Both the position numbers and the translations under genes were made by a program. DNA of 64,000 bases. Source: Imperialibacter sp040222815. GTDB lineage: Bacteria > Bacteroidota > Bacteroidia > Cytophagales > Cyclobacteriaceae. The stretch lies in NCBI RefSeq assembly GCF_040222815.1, contig NZ_JAVKCH010000040.1:434001-498000 (forward strand), read 5' to 3'. The notes below the pieces were generated by a model. It ran no database searches and was not told the origin of the DNA. It worked only from the letters and a program-made list of their open reading frames with translations. Below, one piece after another: positions 52,329-61,200 of this stretch (its first letter is position 1; every line of letters begins with the position of its first letter).

Positions 52329-53330
52329 ATGGACGAATATTACCAAAGATCTCTTGATAAATTCTGTGCCGTTTCGGTATCCGACCCGGAAAGTATTATC
52401 TCATCGGTTAATGACTTCTTCTGTCGTGTGTCAGGTTATGAGAGAAACGAATTAATCGGGAGGTCTTACAATATTCTGAAGTCAGCAACTCATGGTGAAG
52501 ATTTCTACAAAGACTTGTGGAACACCGTCAGCAAAGGCAAGGTTTGGAAAGGGGAAATATGCAATTTATCGAAAGACAGCACGCACTATTGGCTGGACAC
52601 CACCATAGTACCCGACCTCACAGCAACTGGTGAGATCATCCGGTATATTACCTATCAGGTGCCAATCAATGACCCGATCCAAAAAAAGCAGACAGCTAGC
52701 GATACAAACAGGCAAAGTTCAGATGAAAGCGACGACCTGTATCATTCTCTGGTTAATAATCTACCCATCAGCGTATGGAGAAAAAACAAGGAAGGAAAAA
52801 TAACCTATGTAAATAAGACCCTGGTTCAAAATGTAAAGATGGAAGAGTCAGAGCTACTGGGAAAAACGAACCACGACCTGTACCCAAAGGAGCTTGCTGA
52901 CAAATACGAAAAAGATGACAAGGAGGTGATCTCAAGCGGCGTCGCCCTGCATTCAGTTGAGCCCAATATTGATCTAAAAACAGGAGAGCACATCTACATT
53001 GAAACAATCAAAATCCCCATCAAAGGAAGGGATGGAAGCATTGAGGGTCTTCAGGGAGTGTTTTGGAATATCACAGAGTCGATAGAAACTCAAAAGCGCC
53101 TCGAAATCCAAAACGAACAATTGACAGAGATCGCCTGGTTGCATTCACACAAAATAAGAGGCCCGGTGGCTACAATTATGGGCTTGATGAATATTTTCGA
53201 TTGGACCAATATGAATGATCCTCAAAATTTAGACATAGTGAGAAAGGTCGACACGGTAAGTAAGCAACTCGACGAAATTATTCATGACGTCGTGAAGAAA
53301 ACAGGCGATCTCTATAAAAAAGAAGATTGA
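52329..53330 (+). CDS. dual PAS protein with a histidine-kinase DHp but no ATPase domain
   Basis: A 333-residue protein. Two PAS domains (about 10-115 and 135-255) are followed by helices with EIAWLHSHKIRGPVATIMG, the H-box used by many Bacteroidota PAS kinases (candidate His near 274). The gene then stops at DLYKKED with no N, G1 or G2 boxes. The missing ATPase domain is real: no frameshift or continued homology is seen before the next gene. It may act as a dimerisation or phospho-accepting partner, for example of the kinase at 53960. Confidence 0.82.
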   Translation: MDEYYQRSLDKFCAVSVSDPESIISSVNDFFCRVSGYERNELIGRSYNILKSATHGEDFYKDLWNTVSKGKVWKGEICNLSKDSTHYWLDTTIVPDLTATGEIIRYITYQVPINDPIQKKQTASDTNRQSSDESDDLYHSLVNNLPISVWRKNKEGKITYVNKTLVQNVKMEESELLGKTNHDLYPKELADKYEKDDKEVISSGVALHSVEPNIDLKTGEHIYIETIKIPIKGRDGSIEGLQGVFWNITESIETQKRLEIQNEQLTEIAWLHSHKIRGPVATIMGLMNIFDWTNMNDPQNLDIVRKVDTVSKQLDEIIHDVVKKTGDLYKKED

Positions 53331-53405
53331 AGGCGCCCTGATGCCCAATTATCCTACCCTGCCTGACATGGCTACAGCAACGCAAATAACAACTGATGAG
53401 GCAGC

Positions 53406-53810
53406 TTAATGCCAGGCGCCAGGTATGTAGCCGGAAATAGCCAGCGAGACCATCCAGTAACCTCCATTGATAATGATATACTTAAAGGATCTCTGCTCGT
53501 ACATCGCATTAACGCCAATGCCCATGGCAACAAAGCCAAAGCCTGTCAAAAAACCGTACAAGGCGCCATCGGTGGCTCCAATTTCGGTCCCGAACATCAT
53601 GGCCATGTTGAATATGAGGATAAAGCTCATGACAAAAGCTGAACCAAACACTTTACCCATATTACCGCTTTTCGCTTTCTCTTCGGTCATACCCGACTCC
53701 TTCATCCAGGCTGCACCAAATACTTTTGGGTTGTACCAAACAAAACCAACAACAAAGGTTACAACCGTGGCTGCCACAATTGCTAACCAGTTCAATGCAG
53801 AAATGTCCAT
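53406..53810 (-). CDS. DUF1761 membrane protein
   Basis: A 134-residue four-helix membrane protein with the DUF1761 pattern: LNWLAIVAATVVTFVVGFVW at the start, YNPKVFGAAWMKESGMTEEK, and GALYGFLTGFGFVAMGIGVN. Paralogue of the gene at 46149. Function unknown. Confidence 0.87.
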   Translation of the reverse strand: MDISALNWLAIVAATVVTFVVGFVWYNPKVFGAAWMKESGMTEEKAKSGNMGKVFGSAFVMSFILIFNMAMMFGTEIGATDGALYGFLTGFGFVAMGIGVNAMYEQRSFKYIIINGGYWMVSLAISGYIPGAWH

Positions 53811-53959
53811 AAAATTAGTTTATGTTAGTGAACAAGAAATATAGTGAATTTGTATTCCTTTCAATTTCACATCTCGTCCAGCTATTCCAGTCATCATTTG
53901 TAAAGGCTCTTACAAACTGGCTTTATTAACATTTATGCGTCAACGACAAGAGGATACAG

Positions 53960-56239
53960 ATGCCTTCTAAAACTAACCTAACTGTAACGAATTCAAGCCC
54001 GCTTGCGGGGTTTTGGGAGTGGGATATTCGCAGTCGTCAGGAAAATATAAGTAAAAACCTTGCCGAAGCATTCTCCCTACAATACCCGTTTAGCAGGGAG
54101 GAGGGCGAGTTTTGGAAAACAATACTTTCGGCTACTGACTTTCAGTCCTTTATTGAACTGCGAACAGAAGTCAGTCGAAAAAAGCAGGGCGCAATAATGA
54201 CTACGGTGCTCCAGGGTATCACGGCTCTGGGGGAGGTCACTACGTTCGAAATTCAAATGGAGACAGTGGCCTGGAACGACTCAGGAGAAGCTGAAAAAAT
54301 GATCGGCCATGTAGCGATTAACAAGCCTGACCTGGGCGGTTCAAGCAATCGGTTGCTCAGGAATCTTACAGAACACGTCCCCGGAGTCGTTTATCAATAC
54401 CAATACCTGGACAACGGTCTCTCCAGGTTCCCTTACGCCAGTGATGGAATTTGGGATATCTTCGAACATACTCCCGAGGAAGTAAAAGCTGATGCGGCCA
54501 GCGTGTTTGACAGGATACACGCTGACGACCTCGACGCATTCATTCAATCGATGCTTCATTCGTACACAAGCCTGAACCCCTGGAAAATGGACTTTAGGGT
54601 GGTGCTGCCCTCAAAAGGCAAAAGGTGGATCAACGGGAGCGCCACGCCCGAGAAGCAAGACGACGAAAGTGTGATTTGGCACGGGTACATGGCTGACGTA
54701 ACCGACCGAAAGAAAATCGAACAAGAGCTACTCAAGACAAATAAGGATCTTCAGGGTATTTTAAATGCTGGTAGCCAAATATCAATCATCAGCACAAGGG
54801 TTGACGGCCTCATATCACATTTTAGCAAGGGCTCCGAGAACTTGCTGGGGTATAAAGCCGACGAGGTGGTGGGCAAAGAAAACCTGGCTATCTTCCATGT
54901 GAGGGAAGAAATTGAATTGCGTGAGAAGCAATTAACAGCCCGCCTTGGAAAGGAAGTAGAAGGCTTCGATGTGCTTGTAGAAATGGCCAAAAAAGGAAAA
55001 CACGACACCCGGGAGTGGACCTATACAAAGAAGGACGGCACCACTTTTCCGGTACAACTTGTTGTAACGGCCATTACTGACGAAAACAGCAAAATAGTTG
55101 GGTTTTTGTGTGTTGCCACCGACATCAGTCAGATGAAAAAAGCCCGGCTTGCATTGGCTGAAAGTGAGGAGAGATGGCAGTTTGCCCTGGAAGGAGCAGG
55201 CGATGGAGCCTGGGACTGGGACTTGACAAAAGGCTCCATTTTCATTTCGCCAAAATCTAAGAAAATGCTGGGATACGCTAGCCACGAGGTAAGAAACGCC
55301 CCCGAAGGTTGGGCGAAGCTGATCCACGCCGATGATGTTCCAACGTATCAAAAGAACCTGGACGAACACCTACAGGGGAATGCTGAAACCTACTCCACCG
55401 AGTACCGGGTACTGTGCAAAAACGGAGAGTACAAGTGGGTGCTTGACAGAGGAAAAGTAACCAGGAGAGACGAAGGTGGCAGGCCTTTAAGAATCATCGG
55501 TACACACTCCGATATTTCCCAGGCCAAAGAGAAAGAAGAAGCATTAAAAAGCACAATTGACATTATTGGTGAACAAAACAGAAGGCTGCTCAACTTTGCG
55601 CACATCGTATCACACAATCTCAGGTCACATTCAGGCAACTTTGAAATGATGTTCAAGATGTACGATGTCGCTGAGGATGACGACGAACGGAAGGAAATGC
55701 TTGCCCACATCAGAACGATATCAGAGAAACTAAGCGAAACCATCCACCACCTCAACGAAGTGGTGATGGTTCAAACCTCCATCGACCTCCAACGGCAAAA
55801 TATCAACCTGCACAGCTATGCGGAGAAAACAAGAGAGGTATTGACAGCAAACATTTCCTCAAAAAATGCCCACATAGTAAATAACATCCCCAGGGACATT
55901 GTAATAAATTACAATGCAGCGTATATGGAGAGCATTCTTTTAAATTTGCTGTCCAATGCTATTAAATACAGCCATCCGGACCGTACGCCGGAAGTGCGTC
56001 TAACGGCCTACCGTGAAAAAAATTATACAGTTCTGGAGGTAGCCGACAATGGTCTTGGCATCAATCTACACCTCCACAGAGACAAGCTTTTTGGTATGTA
56101 CAAAACCTTCCACCCCAACAAGGATGCCAAGGGAATTGGTCTCTTCATTACCCGCAACCAGATCGAGGCCATGGGTGGAAGAATAGAGGTAGAAAGCGAA
56201 GAAAATAAGGGCTCAGTATTTAAAGTCCATTTTTTGTAA
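53960..56239 (+). CDS. multi-PAS soluble sensor histidine kinase
   Basis: A 759-residue protein with four PAS-like domains in residues 10-530 (the second begins QYQYLDNGLSRFPYASDGIW, the fourth WQFALEGAGDGAWDWDLTKG, with PAC ends such as GTHSDISQAKEK). The DHp has HIVSHNLRSHSGNFEMMFKM (His near 553), and the ATPase domain has LNLLSNAIKYSHPD, VADNGLGINLHLHR and AKGIGLFITRNQIEAMGG. No transmembrane segments. The adjacent dual PAS protein shares the PAS-plus-H-box design but lacks the catalytic domain. No response regulator next to it. Confidence 0.92.
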   Translation: MPSKTNLTVTNSSPLAGFWEWDIRSRQENISKNLAEAFSLQYPFSREEGEFWKTILSATDFQSFIELRTEVSRKKQGAIMTTVLQGITALGEVTTFEIQMETVAWNDSGEAEKMIGHVAINKPDLGGSSNRLLRNLTEHVPGVVYQYQYLDNGLSRFPYASDGIWDIFEHTPEEVKADAASVFDRIHADDLDAFIQSMLHSYTSLNPWKMDFRVVLPSKGKRWINGSATPEKQDDESVIWHGYMADVTDRKKIEQELLKTNKDLQGILNAGSQISIISTRVDGLISHFSKGSENLLGYKADEVVGKENLAIFHVREEIELREKQLTARLGKEVEGFDVLVEMAKKGKHDTREWTYTKKDGTTFPVQLVVTAITDENSKIVGFLCVATDISQMKKARLALAESEERWQFALEGAGDGAWDWDLTKGSIFISPKSKKMLGYASHEVRNAPEGWAKLIHADDVPTYQKNLDEHLQGNAETYSTEYRVLCKNGEYKWVLDRGKVTRRDEGGRPLRIIGTHSDISQAKEKEEALKSTIDIIGEQNRRLLNFAHIVSHNLRSHSGNFEMMFKMYDVAEDDDERKEMLAHIRTISEKLSETIHHLNEVVMVQTSIDLQRQNINLHSYAEKTREVLTANISSKNAHIVNNIPRDIVINYNAAYMESILLNLLSNAIKYSHPDRTPEVRLTAYREKNYTVLEVADNGLGINLHLHRDKLFGMYKTFHPNKDAKGIGLFITRNQIEAMGGRIEVESEENKGSVFKVHFL

Positions 56240-56337
56240 CAACACCTCTTCAGGGCATTCAATGCCTGCTTCGGCACTTCATTAGTTGCTTATCTGCCTG
56301 AAAATGATTAACTTCTGTTACATCAAAAAGCACAGCT

Positions 56338-56790
56338 ATGGTAAAGAGCTTCAGAGGTGAAATAGAGGAAAAGCCAAAGCGAAGAGAAATGCACCCCGTG
56401 CTGGTGGCCGACTACATGGCAACCCGGCTCGTGACTTTCCATCCAGACCAGTCCATTTATGAGGTCGTTCACATCCTCCTTGCCAGGAAAATTTCCGGCG
56501 GGCCGGTAGTTAATGCCGAAAATGAACTAGTGGGTGTGATTTCTGAAGGAGACTGCCTGAAAGAGGTGGTCAGGGGAAAGTACCACGACATGCCTGTGCT
56601 GTCAGGAAAGGTGGCCGATCACATGGCTACAGAAGTGGTAAGTATTGCCCCTTCGGTGACCATTTTTGACGTAGCCAAGCTGTTTCTCGAACGTCGGCTC
56701 CGTAGATTTCCAGTGGTACTTGAAGGGAAGCTGGTGGGCCAAATCAGTCAGAAAGATGTGATGAAAGCCGTGTTGAAAATAAAGGGCTAA
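56338..56790 (+). CDS. CBS-pair protein
   Basis: A 150-residue protein with two CBS motifs. The first is VADYMATRLVTFHPDQSIYE to GGPVVNAENELVGVISEGDC, and the second is VADHMATEVVSIAPSVTIFD to RRFPVVLEGKLVGQISQKDV. CBS pairs bind adenine nucleotides and regulate partners; the partner here is not known, but the MscS gene follows in the same orientation. Confidence 0.92.
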   Translation: MVKSFRGEIEEKPKRREMHPVLVADYMATRLVTFHPDQSIYEVVHILLARKISGGPVVNAENELVGVISEGDCLKEVVRGKYHDMPVLSGKVADHMATEVVSIAPSVTIFDVAKLFLERRLRRFPVVLEGKLVGQISQKDVMKAVLKIKG

Positions 56791-56923
56791 GAGCACCTCT
56801 TTCAACAACTCTCAACGCCCAGCTTTCGATTGAAGCTGAGCCAAAAACTAATGCCCCCATGTGACCAAATGTGTAATATCTAGTCTAACTAAAATCATGC
56901 TGCATTTACACAAGAAATACTAA

Positions 56924-57841
56924 ATGGAAATCACCGAGTGGTTTGAAACTAACTGGAATGTAAGCCCCGAAACTCAACTGAAGATTGCCTACTCGGTGCT
57001 TTCTATTTTAATCCTCGCCTTGCTAAGGGTCGTTTTGTTTAAGATTCTTTTTAATAAAATCACTGATCCAAAAGAAAGATACTATTGGAAGAACGTTATT
57101 AAGAACTCTTACTACGCATTAGTTTTGCTGGTAATTGGATCCATTTGGATCGATAAGCTTGGTTCGTTGGCCACTTTTTTTGGCCTGGTCACTGCTGGTC
57201 TTGCCATTGCTCTCCAGGATCCCATCGTCAACCTGGCTGGTTGGCTATTTATACTCCTGAGGAAGCCGTTCGAGGTGGGTGACCGGGTGGAAATATCAGG
57301 TGTGGCAGGCGATGTGATTGATATTCGCTTTTTTCAGTTCACGCTAAATGAAATTAAGAATTGGGTTGACGCCGACCAAAGCACCGGGCGAATTGTCCAT
57401 ATACCCAATGGCAAGGTATTCAAAGAAGTTCAGGCCAACTACAATCAAGGTTTCAGCCATATCTGGAATGAAATTGGTGTGCTTGTGACCTTTGAAAGCA
57501 ACTGGGAGAAGGCCAAGTCTATCCTTGAGGCTATTTTATCCAAAAAAACTGACAATTTATCTCAACAAGCCGAGCGCAAGCTGATCGAGGCCTCGAAGAA
57601 ATTTATGATTTTGTACACCACACTCACTCCTGTAGTGTACGTAGCTGTAAAAGACAGTGGAGTAATGCTCTCCATGAGATACCTGGTGAACCCTAAGAAT
57701 CGACGAGATTCTGAGCATAAAATTTGGCTGGATGTCCTTAGGCAATTCTCCGAGTCAAATGACATCGATTTTGCGTACCCTACACAGAGAGTTTATTTCA
57801 ATCCGAGAGAGGGCAAGCCGCAGACCGGAAAGTCCCACTAA
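56924..57841 (+). CDS. MscS-type mechanosensitive channel
   Basis: A 305-residue protein. Two or three transmembrane helices precede the pore-lining helix LATFFGLVTAGLAIALQDPI (near residue 85), then VNLAGWLFILLRKPFEVGDR and VEISGVAGDVIDIRFFQFTL, the beta domain signature of MscS. It opens under membrane tension to release small solutes on osmotic downshock. It lies before a set of cation and permease genes, suggesting an osmotic or ion-balance neighbourhood. Confidence 0.92.
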   Translation: MEITEWFETNWNVSPETQLKIAYSVLSILILALLRVVLFKILFNKITDPKERYYWKNVIKNSYYALVLLVIGSIWIDKLGSLATFFGLVTAGLAIALQDPIVNLAGWLFILLRKPFEVGDRVEISGVAGDVIDIRFFQFTLNEIKNWVDADQSTGRIVHIPNGKVFKEVQANYNQGFSHIWNEIGVLVTFESNWEKAKSILEAILSKKTDNLSQQAERKLIEASKKFMILYTTLTPVVYVAVKDSGVMLSMRYLVNPKNRRDSEHKIWLDVLRQFSESNDIDFAYPTQRVYFNPREGKPQTGKSH

Positions 57842-57875
57842 GAGTCATTGGGAAAACTAAGATCGTCGACTTCGC

Positions 57876-58241
57876 TTACATTACTACTACCGATACCTCC
57901 TCCACATGTTCGATAAGCGCAAGTTTGTCGAGCATCGGCTTGCTATAGTGTTGGCCAATTGCAAGGTATCGAATGGTGATCTGCTGAATCCCATTCTCCA
58001 GCTTCGATGATTTTAGCTGAACACCGGCTCCTGATGCTGTCCACATGTCGTTCAGGATAATTTCTTTCACTTTTAAGATCGGAGACGGCGAGCCCATATT
58101 AGTTTTTATAACAATATCAGAATAAGCCTGTGATTCTGCCTGAAATGACCCGAGCCCTACTCCACCACTCCTCTTCCATCCAGCTCTCGTTAAGCTATTC
58201 CAAATACCTGCTACCCTGGCTCTGATGTCTGAAACTTTCAT
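57876..58241 (-). CDS. small unknown protein coupled to the permease-ATPase gene
   Basis: A 121-residue soluble protein starting MKVSDIRARVAGIWNSLTRA. It contains WKRSGGVGLGSFQAESQAYS, VKEIILNDMWTASGAGVQLK and ITIRYLAIGQHYSKPMLDKL, with mixed strands and helices and no signal or membrane segment. No family recognised. Its ATG overlaps the stop of the 1674-residue gene (ATGA), which points to a partner or regulator of that protein. Confidence 0.7.
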   Translation of the reverse strand: MKVSDIRARVAGIWNSLTRAGWKRSGGVGLGSFQAESQAYSDIVIKTNMGSPSPILKVKEIILNDMWTASGAGVQLKSSKLENGIQQITIRYLAIGQHYSKPMLDKLALIEHVEEVSVVVM

Positions 58242-61200
58242 AAAACACTCCTCTCTTTCAGATACCGGACAATGAATGGAAGAATATAGGGGTCTATCAT
58301 ATACACCCCGGTCGCTTTTTCCACCACTACTCCAGACCTGATTAACGACAGCAACAAGCTCTTTATATGGGCGCTGTCCCAGCCGGTAATCCTTGCCACT
58401 TTTTCGTTGTCCAGCCTTTTATGAAGAATGAACTGATTCAAAAGCATTAACCACTCATCATCGAGTTCTTTCAGAAAAGAGACCGAAATCTTGGCTGGCG
58501 TGGAAATCCTGATTTCGTCGCTCGTAACCGCCATTATATTTGCTAGCCATCCGTTCAGGGCCGTGCCTGGATTTCCCTTGCTATAATCAAAATACTTGCC
58601 GAATAACCTTGCCAGTTGTATCTCACTAAGGTTAACCTCTCCCTTTTTGAACGTAAGCGACAATCCACTCGATTTGTGGCGTTTCATTACCACCTCTTTA
58701 ATCATTTCAGCATCAAATGCCTCCATGCTTATTATTTCTATGAACTTCTGAGAGAATCCAGAGAGCTCATCTATCAATCGAAAAGTGTGGGGATTTACAT
58801 TAACTACAAACAAACACTTACTACCGAACTCGTCAATCAAGTTACCAAGAAGGTTTACAATGCTCATACCCCCGGAGTGCCTCTCCCAAAAGAGCTCCAG
58901 GTCGTTGATGGAAATGATACTTCCTGCGGGTAGCTGGCTCATAATTTCGTTTGTGTTCCCCTGCAGAAGGGTGGCACGCTGAAGGGATCGCTCAAACTCC
59001 AGCGGATCCAGGGTGCCTTGCAACGGCGGAAATACTGAGTAGAAATTCTTGTCGTAGCCAAGCTGACCTGCGGCATGCTTCACAAAGGCGGTCTTTCCTT
59101 CATTTCGCTCGCCAATTAGCAGAATACCTCCAAAATATCCCGATTTGTGGCGACTGACAGCCTGCTTGAAAAGCGCCTCCTCCCTTACCCTCGGCACCCA
59201 AAAGTCCTTGCCTATACTGGATCTGCCGTTGAAAAGGCTCACATAATAGCCAGGGAGGTCTCTCAGAGCGTTAGTGCTAGGACAAACTCTTTCTTTGAAA
59301 TCCAGCATACGCCCGGCAAGCGAATGCACCTCTTGCTCTTTAGAAAGTTTTCTAGCGAAAAGAACTCCTTCGCTCCGGCTGTACAACAACTTGCTAACAC
59401 CTTTGGATGCCAGTTCTGCGAGATTGCCGAAATACCTGGAGGCGAGCGTAGCCAGTTTCCGGCTTTGGAGGCTTTTGAAACCGTACCCGAAATCTGACGC
59501 TGATACTTCAATATTATAGGAACTCAGAGGCTCAAAGGCTTCGGAAAAGCATTTGGAGGACTCAATTACAAATTGCTTTACGATATCCCCTATTTTGTTT
59601 CTTTCGCTTTGCACCCTGGACGAAAAATCGTTTAGGATCACTTCCGCAGAGTAGCCTTCCCCAGAGTTTTCTGCGTTATCCAATTTGAATCTTAGCAGGT
59701 TTCCAGCCTCCTTGATAGCATATACACTTCGCTTCACACCATCTATCGCCTTCCCGTGCTGTTCTTCCAGCACAGAAATTAACTTCGTCTTAAGATAATA
59801 TTCAGCCATTTTTCCCACAGGGATTTCCATTGACTCACTCTGTAGCCTCGCTGCGCTCGTTCTTACTTTCAGCACCTCAAGCGTATCGGGCATTTCTGAG
59901 GCAGCATCCAAAAATCTTTCGGTCACATGGTCAAGCGTTTCTTGCAGTTCGAGCTCCCAATCTGTTTCCAGTTCAAACGCAACCTCCCGGGAAGATTGAA
60001 CCGGCACCTGCAGGTGCTTGTCGATTCTCTTAACCACCCTGGACTCAATCACCTGCTCAAACCTCTGATTTAAAGAGCTGTGAAGTATTCCAATTCTGCT
60101 TTTCACTCTGTTGATTTCCTGCTCCATGAGCACTTTATTCAGAACTGTTCTCAAATCCGAGTCAATTGACTCAAGCAATACTTCAATCCCTTCATTTTTG
60201 GCTTGAATGTATTTGGCGGTAGATGACCTTCTCCAGGTATTCTTCATAGGGAATAGTTCGCCAAGGGCATGACTCATCCTCTGATTGTTTTGGATGTGCT
60301 CCAGCAGCAGCCTTGCTTCAAAAAGCTCAGCTTCTCTTTTTTGTCCGACCAAAAGCTCCGAAAGACGTGCGATTTCAGCCTCTATAGTTTCAATTCTTTT
60401 GCTGTCATCTTCGTCAAAAACGGTATTGAAAGTGTTGATGATGCTCCGGCACTCTGAATAAAAGTCAAAGGTGCTGTCGGAGTACTTTCCTAAATAGCCG
60501 TGGAGAAAAGAAAGCCGCCCTCCCCACTGAAAATATTTTGCCAGCTCCCTGAAAACAACTTTGTGCTTTACAGGATAACCAAAGACGAAATGTCTCGCTC
60601 TCATCAACCCCTTGTAGAATGAAGCTGTGCCAGAATGGGCGGTTGCCTCTCCGAAAGCCTCTTGGGAATAATTTACTGAGAGGAACTTTGGATAAAGTTT
60701 GTAATCTTCCTCGAGCTGCTCTGTGTATTCCCCAATGACCTGCTTAAGCTGTGCAACCTGCGTGGGTACGTAGTTCTGAGCAACCTTGTCTTTGAAAAGC
60801 TGAGTTAGCCTGAAAGAAGCGTCATTTCGAGCCTTATCCAATGCTTTTGCTCTCTTGTAAGACTCCTTAACTTTCTGAATGGATCTTAATTCCTTTTCTG
60901 CCGACTTGAGGAGGGAAAGCAGTTCTCCCAAAATAAGTTCATGATTTTCAAATGACTTTCTGAACCCCTTTTTGAATAAAAGATCAAGCAGCTTTCTTCC
61001 ATTTTGGTCTATCTTCTGAATGTTTACAGCCACCTCTGGAAACTTTGATGCCTCAATTTTTGGTAAGGCTTTCAGTAAGTTTTTAGAGGCCTGCGGTACT
61101 GCCTCCTTCACTCTCTCTGCAATCTCGAAACTCTCAAAGTAGTCGGATGAACTAACAATAAGTGTGGTGCCCAGCACATCCAACACCTCATTCACACCAT

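Noticed and set aside
46149..53810. The two DUF1761 genes as a recent duplication
   Set aside because: They share family features only; their sequences and neighbours differ too much to indicate a recent event.
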